Shown in pieces: positions 37,063 to 45,235 of a stretch of 64,000 nt of DNA. Made by a program: the position numbers and the translations under genes. The notes below the pieces were generated by a model. The model saw nothing but the letters and a program-made list of their open reading frames with translations. It was not told the origin of the DNA and ran no database searches. The number at the start of each line of letters is the position of its first letter. Position 1 is the first letter of the stretch. The stretch comes from Candidatus Jettenia caeni (lineage in GTDB: Bacteria > Planctomycetota > Brocadiia > Brocadiales > Brocadiaceae): NCBI GenBank assembly GCA_000296795.1, contig BAFH01000003.1, positions 310,401 to 374,400 of the forward strand, written 5' to 3'.

Positions 37063-38469
37063 ATGGAAGATGGTAAAATCCTTGTAGTTGAAGATCAGGA
37101 TGCCATGAGAGAATCCCTTATAATAGCATTCAGAGACGAGGGGTATCAGGTTGAAGGCGTTTCGAGCGGAGAAGAGGCTATTCAAAAATTGTGTGGTCAT
37201 ACTGTGTATGACCTTGTTATCACAGATCTGAAGATGAAAAAAGTAGATGGCCTGGAAGTGCTCAAGACGGTGAAGACTGCAAATCCTTCCACAGAAGTAG
37301 TGCTTATTACTGCTTATGGCACCATTAGTACTGCGGTGCAGGCGATTCGGGACGGTGCATACGATTATGTGACGAAACCTTTTCGTCATCAGGAGATCCT
37401 CAGGGTTGCAAAAAAGGCAATTGAGAAAAAAAGCCTGAAGGACAGGGTGAGGTACCTTGAAGGGGAAATCCGGGAGAAATATAAATTTGAGGGTATTGTA
37501 GGTAATTCCCCTGCAATGCTGGAGGTGTTAAAAATAACCTCACATATATGCCGTACCGAGAGTACGGTTCTGGTGACCGGCGAGAGCGGGACGGGAAAAG
37601 AGTTGATTGCAAGGGCAATTCATTACAATAGTTCACGAAAAGAAGGTCCATTTGTAGTGATAAATTGTGGCGCATTACCTGAGAACCTGCAGGAAAGTGA
37701 ATTATTTGGACACGTGAAGGGTGCTTTTACCGGAGCTATTCGGGATAAAATAGGATTGTTTCAGCAAGCCCAAAAAGGGACGATTCTGCTGGATGAGGTT
37801 GGCGAGACTTCCCCTTCTACCCAAGTTAAGCTCTTGCGGTTTCTTCAAGACGGGGAGATCCGCCTTGTTGGCGGAAATAAATCGATGTATGTGGATGCCC
37901 GGATCATTGCGGCCACGAATGAGAATTTGGAGCAAGCTGTCGAATCGGGAAGGTTTAGAAAAGATCTGTTTTATAGAATTAATGTGATACGTATTCATCT
38001 TCCACCTCTGAGGGAACGAAGGGAAGATATTCCGCTTCTGGTGGAGTATTTTTTAGAAAAAATTTTAGAAAAACAGAAAAAGGGAAAAAGGGAGTTATCG
38101 AAAGAGGCGATGTATGCATTAGCGAATTATGATTGGCCTGGTAATATCAGGGAACTTCAGAATATGCTGGAAAGGGCAGTCGCATTATCGAAAGATGAAA
38201 CAATACATATCCATGAGCTTTTACTGCCACAAAAAGAATTCGATAGTATTGCCATAAACCCTCTGGAGAATGAAAAGAGAAAGTCATTCATTGTAACAAC
38301 CCTTGCAGAGCAAGAAAAAAATGCCATTATTGAAGCCCTGAATAAATATAGCGGTAATCAAACAAAAGTTGCTCAGATACTTGGTATATCCACAACGACG
38401 CTCTGGAGGAAGATTAAAAAGTACCGGATTAAATCACAACACGAGATATCTGATACTATTGAAAAATAA
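37063..38469 (+). CDS. NtrC-family sigma-54-dependent response regulator
   Basis: 468 residues; ATG at 37063. The receiver domain (1-120) has VVEDQD, the phospho-Asp in VITDLKM, LITAYG and the Lys in TKPF. The AAA+ domain has Walker A GESGTGKE, the sigma-54 contact loop GAFTGA and Walker B ILLDEVGE. The C-terminal Fis-type helix-turn-helix is NQTKVAQILGISTTTLWRKIKKYR. Partner of the kinase directly upstream, and activates sigma-54 promoters. I looked for -24/-12 elements in front of the neighbouring genes and saw none that were convincing. Confidence 0.95.
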   Translation: MEDGKILVVEDQDAMRESLIIAFRDEGYQVEGVSSGEEAIQKLCGHTVYDLVITDLKMKKVDGLEVLKTVKTANPSTEVVLITAYGTISTAVQAIRDGAYDYVTKPFRHQEILRVAKKAIEKKSLKDRVRYLEGEIREKYKFEGIVGNSPAMLEVLKITSHICRTESTVLVTGESGTGKELIARAIHYNSSRKEGPFVVINCGALPENLQESELFGHVKGAFTGAIRDKIGLFQQAQKGTILLDEVGETSPSTQVKLLRFLQDGEIRLVGGNKSMYVDARIIAATNENLEQAVESGRFRKDLFYRINVIRIHLPPLRERREDIPLLVEYFLEKILEKQKKGKRELSKEAMYALANYDWPGNIRELQNMLERAVALSKDETIHIHELLLPQKEFDSIAINPLENEKRKSFIVTTLAEQEKNAIIEALNKYSGNQTKVAQILGISTTTLWRKIKKYRIKSQHEISDTIEK

Positions 38470-38522
38470 TCTCATGCTCCCCTCATGAAAAAACGGAATC
38501 GACGATGTAGGACAAGGCTAAA

Positions 38523-38639
38523 CAGGCTGTCCGAGAATTAAGATTTTTAAAATTAGCATACGATATATTGTGCTTGTAAATATGATATGAACAATAAATG
38601 GTATCCTTAAAATTCTTAATTACATTCTCGGACAGCCTG
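38523..38639. repeat. 117-base MITE-like hairpin element
   Basis: The ends CAGGCTGTCCGAGAAT and ATTCTCGGACAGCCTG are perfectly inverse, and the stem continues with AAGATTTTTAA-like text against TTAAAATTCTT. Related ends appear at 25887, 46333 and 46717. Confidence 0.75.
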
Positions 38640-38720
38640 TAAAGCCTTTCTCTACGTGTGGTAAACAAATAAAGTTGCTGAAGGCTTAATTGAATGCTTA
38701 GGAAATTCAAACAAAGAGTT

Positions 38721-38803
38721 CCTCCCCCTTGATGGGGGAGGTTAGGTGGGGGTGAAGGAAAAGGACAACCACCCTCCCCTAACCCCTCCCATCAAGGGAG
38801 GGG
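38721..38803. repeat. G/C-rich inverted repeat
   Basis: Two ~33-base arms around a short AAGGAAAAGG-type loop: CCTCCCCCTTGATGGGGGAG... opposes ...CCCCTCCCATCAAGGGAGG. Related to the half-element at 3748-3780. Apart from these two repeats nothing is seen in 38470-39071 except a short tandem duplication of TCTATGTATAATAAA at 39043-39072, just before the next gene. Confidence 0.7.
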
Positions 38804-39071
38804 AAAAAGTCGCCAAAGGCCTATTTTAAATTCCTCAACATTAAGCCAGGATATACCAAATTTTCACAAAGGTATCTCTGGCTGTTAACAGTCATCACGA
38901 GCGAGTGAGCCGAATCCCGGTAAAGCGAAAGGGAATAAGAGCGATGTATCAGCCGTTATCGTTATCATGTATCTCTATAGTATGATCTTGCAATTGCAAG
39001 GCTGTTATGAATATAATGTGAAGATACGCCGCATCATAAAATCTATGTATAATAAATCTATGTATAATAAA

Positions 39072-39419
39072 ATGAAAAGCAAAGTGGCTGTTAGTTACTA
39101 TCGAGGCAAAGAAAATTTCAATTGCGCCCAGGCAATCCTGAAGGCCTATCAGGAAGACTTTAACATCACCGATCAGCAGATTCTTGAATATAAAAAGTTC
39201 GGTGGAGGAAAGGCTGAAGGAGGAGTATGCGGGGCTCTTTTTGCCGCTAAAAAACTGATTCATAATGAAGATATATCAAATCATGTCGAACAACATTTTT
39301 CAAAAGCTGCTGGCGCAATCACCTGCCGTGAAATCCTGAGTTTAAAACAATTATCCTGCCATAAATGTGTAGAGAATATAGCAGAATCTCTCGATGAATA
39401 CCTCAAAGGGAAAAAATAG
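39072..39419 (+). CDS. C_GCAxxG_C_C family protein (putative redox-active)
   Basis: 115 residues from the ATG at 39072. Earlier in-frame starts run through the tandem TCTATGTATAATAAA duplication and give no conserved sequence. The family signature is complete: NCAQAIL, then GGVCGALFAAKKL, CREILSLKQ and CHKCVENIAE, giving conserved Cys residues likely to bind metal or undergo redox change. Length is normal for the family. The biochemical role is not established. Flanked by long non-coding stretches, so probably transcribed alone. Confidence 0.85.
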   Translation: MKSKVAVSYYRGKENFNCAQAILKAYQEDFNITDQQILEYKKFGGGKAEGGVCGALFAAKKLIHNEDISNHVEQHFSKAAGAITCREILSLKQLSCHKCVENIAESLDEYLKGKK

Positions 39420-39644
39420 GTCATCAAACCGAGTTTATAGGGTTCTTCCGGCAGTTAAAAAACGTTACAGTATTTTTGTTCAAAAATGAGGAAACAACTC
39501 AAAGATTAATGAGCTACAGATTTTTGCTTTTTATAATTTCATCCTGAAATTACCATTGCAGAATGGAATGTTTTCTATGAATAGATAGGCTATAGCTTAT
39601 GCATTCATATAGAAATATTATTAATTTAATAAGCTATTGTTTTA

Positions 39645-39682
39645 ATACCACTTATATAAAAATATACGTGGTATTTTTTTTT
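39645..39682 (+). terminator. Possible intrinsic terminator
   Basis: ATACCAC (39645-39651) pairs with GTGGTAT (39668-39674) and is followed by nine T's. It lies 226 bases after the preceding gene, so it may end a longer transcript. The rest of the 467-base gap 39420-39886 shows nothing recognisable. Confidence 0.5.
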
Positions 39683-39886
39683 ACTTATGGGAAGTTGGTA
39701 TATTTTTCGTTACTAGGAAGAAAACGAGGAATTAGTGAAAAATGGTATAGGTATCGTTAAGTCTATAAATATTGCAGAAAATATACAATGTTTCAGAGTA
39801 AGCTGGCGATTTGCTCTCAAGTATTTTTAGAATAAAATGCTAACCTTTTATGGTAAATATTTCTCCTGAGGTGTATCTATAAACTT

Positions 39887-40615
39887 GTGAGTGTATTACC
39901 AGAAAAGTGCAGAACAAAAAGGTATTGGCGGATGTTCAAAAGGAAAAGAACTACCGAAGTTAAAAAAGTTATAGATGTAAAATTCGAGGTAAAACAGCAT
40001 TCTGAAGAAGATAAAAAAAATTATTTTGTGCGTATAATGGACTTTTTAAAAGAACCTTCAAAAGGGGAGAGGGAAAATATGCCGATGCTAGATGAAATAA
40101 ATAAAATAAGTACCTATATAAAAAAGTTACCCAGAGCGCCGCAACCTGCAATCCCATCAAGAGAAGTATGGCTTTCTTTGTGGGGAGCATTTTTGGGTAT
40201 AGGGTTTACTGCGTTACTTGCCTACCTCTGGAAGTTTCCTATGTTATTAGGGCCATTTGGTGCTAGTTCTGTATTGATTTATGGCGCCTATAAATCCCCG
40301 CTGGCACAACCGAGAAATGTTCTCTTGGGACATTTTCTTTCAGCGTGTATTGGAATAGTCGTAAATGATTTTTTTGGTCCGACGTTTTGGTCTATTGCAC
40401 TTGGTGTCTCCCTTGCTCTGGTACTTATGACGATAACCTATTCAATCCATCCGCCAGCTGGTGCAACAGCATATATAGCCGTCCAAACCGGCGGGTTGGG
40501 TACTGCATATATGTATATCTTTAATCCGGTTATCGTAGGCGCCTTTATTTTAGTGTTAATCGGTGTTATTTTTAATAAGCTTGGGAAAAGGGAATACCCC
40601 GTACACTGGTGGTAA
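39887..40615 (+). CDS. HPP-family membrane protein (putative nitrite transporter)
   Basis: 242 residues if the GTG at 39887 is used; an ATG at 39932 is the alternative and neither has a strong ribosome-binding site. Residues 1-95 are charged and cytoplasmic. The HPP domain follows, with four or so membrane helices (VWLSLWGAFLGIGFTALLAYLW, LLGPFGASSVLIYGAYKSPLAQPRNVLLGH, and SIHPPAGATA, which names the family). Some cyanobacterial and plastid HPP proteins transport nitrite. Here the FocA/NirC gene 3.6 kb downstream supports a role in nitrite handling, which would matter in an anammox cell. The long hydrophilic head is unusual and might be regulatory. Confidence 0.75.
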   Translation: MSVLPEKCRTKRYWRMFKRKRTTEVKKVIDVKFEVKQHSEEDKKNYFVRIMDFLKEPSKGERENMPMLDEINKISTYIKKLPRAPQPAIPSREVWLSLWGAFLGIGFTALLAYLWKFPMLLGPFGASSVLIYGAYKSPLAQPRNVLLGHFLSACIGIVVNDFFGPTFWSIALGVSLALVLMTITYSIHPPAGATAYIAVQTGGLGTAYMYIFNPVIVGAFILVLIGVIFNKLGKREYPVHWW

Positions 40616-40684
40616 GTCTTCAATAGAGATGCTGCGTATTCATAAAACTTAGAGGTACAATTTTGCTAATTACGGAGAAATATA

Positions 40685-42973
40685 ATGTATATCTCGATTA
40701 AAAACCGGCTTATTCTTTTACTCATTGTGTTTACGTTACTTCCGTTTGTTTTGTTAAGGATTATTGCCTATCCACGGATACAGGCAGATCTTCAGGAGGT
40801 GCTGATACGGGACCTTGATGGTATTGGGCATAAACAGGCAGAATTAGTGACCAATTGGATGCATGAAAGAATGATGAATGCCCGTGCAATAGCAAATAAT
40901 CCTTTGATGGCCAAAAGTATAAAGATAACGAAAGAGGATAAGAACTATTATGATATTATTCAGTACCTTGAGGTAGTAAAGAATGAGTATGGGTATAAGG
41001 GGATACTGATAAGCAACGACAAAGGGATCGTAACCATTGCTACATCGGAAGAAGGATTGGGAAATGATGTCTCACAGATGGATTATTTCAAAGAGGCGGT
41101 ACAAGGAAAGACCTATGTATCGAGTGTAGTGCCATCTGAAATTCCCCTTATGAATGAGTATGGAGAAAAAGAACTCGGCCTGCCTAACATGCTTGTCTCA
41201 TCACCACTGAAAGACAGGGAGGGAAATGTTATTGGCGTTGTTGCGCTAAGAATTGATGCATTGAAACTGAGCGAATTGGTGTTAAGCCTCAATTTGGGAA
41301 AGACGGAAGAGACCTACCTTATTAACAAAGACGGATACATGATTACCGAATCAAGATTTGCAAAGCACCTCAAAGAAATGGGGCTGGTAAAAAAGCGATG
41401 CGCCCTGGAATTGAAACTGATTAACCAGGAAACAGGGAAATTAACCGAAGGTGCACAACAGTGTATCTCAGGCAATAACGGCTTTGATGCAAAGGGCTAT
41501 AAGGATTACAGCGGGGTAACCGTACTGGGGGTATGGCGCTGGTTACCGGAGTTTCATTGGGGCGTTATTACGGAAATCGACAGAGATGAAGGGTACGGGC
41601 CGGCTTATAATCTGAATTATATCGTAAGCTCTGTGCTCTTAATTCTTGCATTTCCCTTTGTTATGGTAGCATACCTTGTGGGGAAAAAACTTTCAGTGCC
41701 GATTCTTAAGTTAACCGAAGTGACCAAGAAGATGGCATCAGGAGATTTAGCACAACGGGTAGACATCCAGAGAGAAGATGAGCTGGGTGAATTGGCAAGC
41801 TCATTTAATGTTATGGCAAAGTCCCTTGATGAGAAGACAAAAGAGATCATCATTTCCGAGAAGAGATACCGGGAGATCTTCAATTCGATTAAAGAAGGGG
41901 TGTATCAGTCAGATCCGGGGGCGGAAGGAGTCTTTACGTTTATCAACAAGGCAGGGGCAGAGATTCTGGGATACAGCACTCCGGAAGAGGTAATCGGAAC
42001 AAAGGTAAAGCATATCTATGTCGATCCGGAAGACCGAAGGCGCCTCTGCGATAAACTGGAGAAGGATGGGGTCTGGAGAGAGTTTGTATCGCTGTGTAAG
42101 AGGAAAAGCGGCGAGAGTTTCTATGCAGAGCGTACGAGCAGTATGCTGAGGGATGAGAAGGGCAATCCGGCGGCTATTTATGGGGTATTCCGGGATATTT
42201 CCGAGAGGAAGAAGGCAGAGATGGAGGTCATAGAGTCAGAGAAGAGATACCGGTTATTATTTGATTCACTGAAGGAAGGGGTATATCAATCCGAGCCGGA
42301 GGTGGATGGGGTATTTACCTGGATCAATCAGGCAGGGGCAGAGATCCTTGGCTATAAGTCTCCGGAAGAAGTGATTGGACTTAAGGTAAAGGATGTTTAT
42401 GTAAATCCGGATGACCGGAAAAAGGTGGTAGAAAAGCTCTCGAAGGAAGGGGTTTGGAAGGGATTTGCCTCGTTTTGCAAGAGAAAAAATGGTGAACGGT
42501 TCCATATGGAGAGGACATCGAGCGTGGTGATGGATGAGAAGGGAAATCCAATCCGGATAGACGGGATATTCAGGGATATAACAGAACGGAAGAAGCTGGA
42601 GCAGGAGTTACAGGAGTCGGAGAGGCATCATCGCCAGTTGCTGAATTCCTTAAAGGAAGGGATCTATCAGTGTGAACCTACAGAGGACGGGGTATTTACC
42701 TGGATTAATCAGGCAGGGGCAGAGATCTTGGGCTATAGTTCACCTGAAGAGGTTATAGGGACACGGGTGAAGGATGTGTATGTGAATCCTGAGGACCGAA
42801 AGGAATTGGTCGAGAAGTTAGAAAAGGAAGGTGTATGGAGAGACTTTACCTCATATTGTAAGAGAAAAAATGGTGAACGGTTTATTTCTGAAAGGACTTG
42901 TAATCTGGTGCGTGATGAGAACGGTAAGCCGATAAGGATTGAAGGTGTATTTAGGGATATAACGGAAAGATAA
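40685..42973 (+). CDS. Cache-HAMP sensor with three tandem PAS domains and no transmitter domain
   Basis: 762 residues; ATG at 40685 with GGAG six bases upstream. TM1, a double-Cache domain closely similar to the kinase at 33853 (GKTEETYLINKDGYMITESRF; AQQCISGNNGFDAKG), TM2 near 320, and HAMP (SGDLAQRVDIQREDELGELA). Three PAS modules of 127 residues each follow. They are very alike (EGVYQS.P...VFTWINQAGAEILGYSSPEEVIG...VYVNPEDR). The period is exactly 381 bases between equivalent points at 41891, 42272 and 42653. The protein ends FRDITER at the PAS-associated C-terminus with no kinase, cyclase or methyl-accepting domain. It must act through a partner; the next two genes are candidates. Confidence 0.88.
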   Translation: MYISIKNRLILLLIVFTLLPFVLLRIIAYPRIQADLQEVLIRDLDGIGHKQAELVTNWMHERMMNARAIANNPLMAKSIKITKEDKNYYDIIQYLEVVKNEYGYKGILISNDKGIVTIATSEEGLGNDVSQMDYFKEAVQGKTYVSSVVPSEIPLMNEYGEKELGLPNMLVSSPLKDREGNVIGVVALRIDALKLSELVLSLNLGKTEETYLINKDGYMITESRFAKHLKEMGLVKKRCALELKLINQETGKLTEGAQQCISGNNGFDAKGYKDYSGVTVLGVWRWLPEFHWGVITEIDRDEGYGPAYNLNYIVSSVLLILAFPFVMVAYLVGKKLSVPILKLTEVTKKMASGDLAQRVDIQREDELGELASSFNVMAKSLDEKTKEIIISEKRYREIFNSIKEGVYQSDPGAEGVFTFINKAGAEILGYSTPEEVIGTKVKHIYVDPEDRRRLCDKLEKDGVWREFVSLCKRKSGESFYAERTSSMLRDEKGNPAAIYGVFRDISERKKAEMEVIESEKRYRLLFDSLKEGVYQSEPEVDGVFTWINQAGAEILGYKSPEEVIGLKVKDVYVNPDDRKKVVEKLSKEGVWKGFASFCKRKNGERFHMERTSSVVMDEKGNPIRIDGIFRDITERKKLEQELQESERHHRQLLNSLKEGIYQCEPTEDGVFTWINQAGAEILGYSSPEEVIGTRVKDVYVNPEDRKELVEKLEKEGVWRDFTSYCKRKNGERFISERTCNLVRDENGKPIRIEGVFRDITER

Positions 42974-43022
42974 AGCGTTTATTTAAAAGAATTAAAATAC
43001 ACTGAACGAGGAGTAGAAAATT

Positions 43023-43556
43023 ATGGGAAATGAGACGGTAAAGGGTTTATCAGTGAATGCTAAGACCCTTATTTTAATATTGCTGTTTGTAAATATCGGT
43101 TTTGCATCGAAGATGCTTAATAAGTATTATAAGATGAAAGAGTCGGGATACATCAGAGAAAAGACGTTTCAGGAACAGCTCGAGACAAGGGTGATGAGGG
43201 CTTTCGGTTCTATGGAAGAGCTCAATAAGATGGTGAGCGATATTACAAGACGAAAAGAAGAGGCAGAAAAGCTTGCAGAATCTTTTAAAGAACAAGATGA
43301 ACAATTGAAACTCACCAATAAAGAGTTGGAAAGTGCAAAGGCCAAGCTGGAAGAGGAGAAGGCACGGTTACAAAAAGAAATATGGGCGGTTGAGGACTCG
43401 CTGTCTTCTGCAAAGAAGGTACTCAGTAGTAAGGATTTAACAATCCAGGAGCTCGTGAATAAATTGGAAGCAATTGAAAGGGAAAATGCAGCGGTGAAGA
43501 AACAGCTCGAAGAACAATCAAAAGCGCCCGAAGCGTGGAATCTTCCCCACCAGTAA
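43023..43556 (+). CDS. Membrane-anchored coiled-coil protein
   Basis: 177 residues; ATG at 43023 with GAGGAG upstream. One hydrophobic segment at about 14-32 (TLILILLFVNIGFASKML), then an almost continuous coiled coil (45-170, e.g. DEQLKLTNKELESAKAKLEEEKARLQKEI). No family recognised. It lies 49 bases after the kinase-less sensor and 30 bases before the receiver protein. A scaffold joining the two is a reasonable guess but not demonstrated. Confidence 0.6.
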   Translation: MGNETVKGLSVNAKTLILILLFVNIGFASKMLNKYYKMKESGYIREKTFQEQLETRVMRAFGSMEELNKMVSDITRRKEEAEKLAESFKEQDEQLKLTNKELESAKAKLEEEKARLQKEIWAVEDSLSSAKKVLSSKDLTIQELVNKLEAIERENAAVKKQLEEQSKAPEAWNLPHQ

Positions 43557-43586
43557 ACATGATACTACTATTTATGAAAGATTTTT

Positions 43587-43997
43587 ATGCCAAGGGTTCT
43601 CATTATAGAAGAGCAGGAGAAGATCCGAAGATTATTAGTGAATATGTTTAAGCAAGAGGGGTTTGAGACATGCCATGGGATCGTATGGGAAAAAGCGAAA
43701 GAACTACCGAAGAAAAATATTTACGATCTTATCATCATCGATTTGTATGTTAAGCCGATTGATGGTTATGAGATAATGAAATCGATAAAGTTCTTCCATC
43801 CTGCAGCAGAGGTTATAGCGATAATCCCTCAAAATGGATATGATACCGGCCAGATGATTAGCTGTGGTATCTATGACTATGTTTTGAAACCTTTTCGACA
43901 AAAAGACATACTCGATAAAGGAAAGAAGGCTTTAGAGAAGAAACAGTTGATTGACAAAGTACGTAGTTTAGAGCAAATTATGGATATGGATACATAG
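43587..43997 (+). CDS. Single-domain response regulator with altered switch residue
   Basis: 136 residues. The receiver fold is clear: acidic pair E8-E9 (LIIEEQE), candidate phospho-Asp D52 (LIIIDLYVKPIDGYE) and Lys101 (VLKPF). The conserved Thr/Ser position, which reads LITAYG in the NtrC-type protein at 37063, is IIPQNG here, so the hydroxyl that moves on activation is missing. A short helical tail follows; there is no output domain. It may be constitutively in one state or act as a protein-interaction module. It probably belongs with the sensor at 40685. Confidence 0.8.
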   Translation: MPRVLIIEEQEKIRRLLVNMFKQEGFETCHGIVWEKAKELPKKNIYDLIIIDLYVKPIDGYEIMKSIKFFHPAAEVIAIIPQNGYDTGQMISCGIYDYVLKPFRQKDILDKGKKALEKKQLIDKVRSLEQIMDMDT

Positions 43998-44215
43998 AAC
44001 CTCTTGTTGTGACGTTTGAAAAGGAGTTTGGGAAAAGAGAATATGTTCTTCTGTTGATAAAGAAAGGGGGTGTGCTAAATAATTATTGAAACAGAAACTT
44101 TTGCAAATCATATTCACACAGTATTTGAAGTACGAGCGCTTTGTAATGAAAAGTAAAGGCGGTTAAATAGTGTAAAGTTGTTTTTATAGTTGTATATTTT
44201 AGAGGAGAACAAGTA

Positions 44216-45106
44216 ATGTTATATACTGGAAACGTAGATGCAATTGCAGCGGTATCTCTCAAGAAAGCCACTGCAATGAAACACAGCTTAACAGGTTTCT
44301 TGACTCTCTCTGTGATAGCTGGTTTTTACATTGGATTTGGTGTTATTCTTGCATTTATTGCTGCCGCACCTGTTGCAGCAATAAATCCCGGCATTGGTAA
44401 GATAGTTGCCGGTGCAACTTTTGGTATTGCGTTGTCGTTAGTAATTTTTGCTGGAGCCGAGTTGTTTACAGGATATAACCTTTTGATATTTAAAGGAACA
44501 CTTAGGGGCACCGTAACTCTTTCAGATTCTATGCTGGGCTGGTTTTGGACGTACTTAGGAAATCTGGGCGGCTCGATGCTTTTTGCACTTATGATTATTG
44601 CTGCTGGCATCTTTGCCCCTGATCCCTGGAAAGCATTTATCTTAAAGGCTGCTACCTATAAAAGCAATGCGCCCTGGTGGGAATTATTCTTCAGGGGTCT
44701 CTTCTGTAACTGGCTCGTTTGTCTGGCTATATGGTCAACGTTTAGATGCACCAGCGATTCTGGTAAACTGATTATGATATGGTGGTGCCTGTTCGCATTT
44801 GTTACGACAGGTATGGAACACAGTGTAGCAAATATGACGATATTGACAATCGCAAATCTCTTGCCTCACGGGCCTGAGATCTCATGGGGTAAGATGTTTG
44901 GGTGGAATCTTGTTGCTGTTACCTTAGGTAATATTGTGGGTGGTTCCTTCTTTGTTACATTTCTGTATTGGTTTGCTACTGCTATGGATGAAAGAGGCGC
45001 TAAGAGGTTAGAGTTCTTAAAGGCTTCTACGGGAACTTCTGAATCTCTAAAAGCACCAAAAATGGAAGAGGAGATTAAAGACGTTAGGGTAAAGATGAAG
45101 CAGTAA
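44216..45106 (+). CDS. FocA/NirC-family formate/nitrite channel (FNT family)
   Basis: 296 residues; ATG at 44216 with AGAGGAG nine bases upstream. Six hydrophobic helices in the FNT pattern: AGFYIGFGVILAF, AGAELFTGYNLL, WFWTYLGNLGGSMLF, FFRGLFCNWLVCLAIW, FVTTGMEHSVANM and GNIVGGSFFV. The central channel His is present in GMEHSVANM (H202), as are the Lys/aromatic surroundings. These proteins form pentameric inner-membrane channels for formate, nitrite or similar anions. In an anammox-like cell nitrite is the likelier substrate, but sequence alone does not separate FocA from NirC. The tail after 265 is hydrophilic and cytoplasmic. Closed by a terminator at 45163. Confidence 0.93.
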   Translation: MLYTGNVDAIAAVSLKKATAMKHSLTGFLTLSVIAGFYIGFGVILAFIAAAPVAAINPGIGKIVAGATFGIALSLVIFAGAELFTGYNLLIFKGTLRGTVTLSDSMLGWFWTYLGNLGGSMLFALMIIAAGIFAPDPWKAFILKAATYKSNAPWWELFFRGLFCNWLVCLAIWSTFRCTSDSGKLIMIWWCLFAFVTTGMEHSVANMTILTIANLLPHGPEISWGKMFGWNLVAVTLGNIVGGSFFVTFLYWFATAMDERGAKRLEFLKASTGTSESLKAPKMEEEIKDVRVKMKQ

Positions 45107-45162
45107 GTTAGCATAACAGCGTTTAAACCTAGACAATAAGTAGAAAAGGCTGATTGTAGTGG

Positions 45163-45197
45163 AAAGGGCCAGTAAAATTTACTGGCCCTTTTTTTCT
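45163..45197 (+). terminator. Intrinsic terminator after the FNT channel gene
   Basis: AAAGGGCCAGTAAA pairs with TTTACTGGCCCTTT, followed by seven or eight T's; 57 bases after the stop. Confidence 0.9.
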
Positions 45198-45235
45198 GAT
45201 TACGAAGTAAATTTTTGATTATTTGAGGATTTGGT

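Noticed and set aside
39420-40684. Sigma-54 (-24/-12) promoters near the HPP and sensor genes
   Set aside because: An NtrC-type regulator lies upstream so I looked for TGGCAC-N5-TTGC-like sites; the only TGGC..TTGC matches had wrong spacing.
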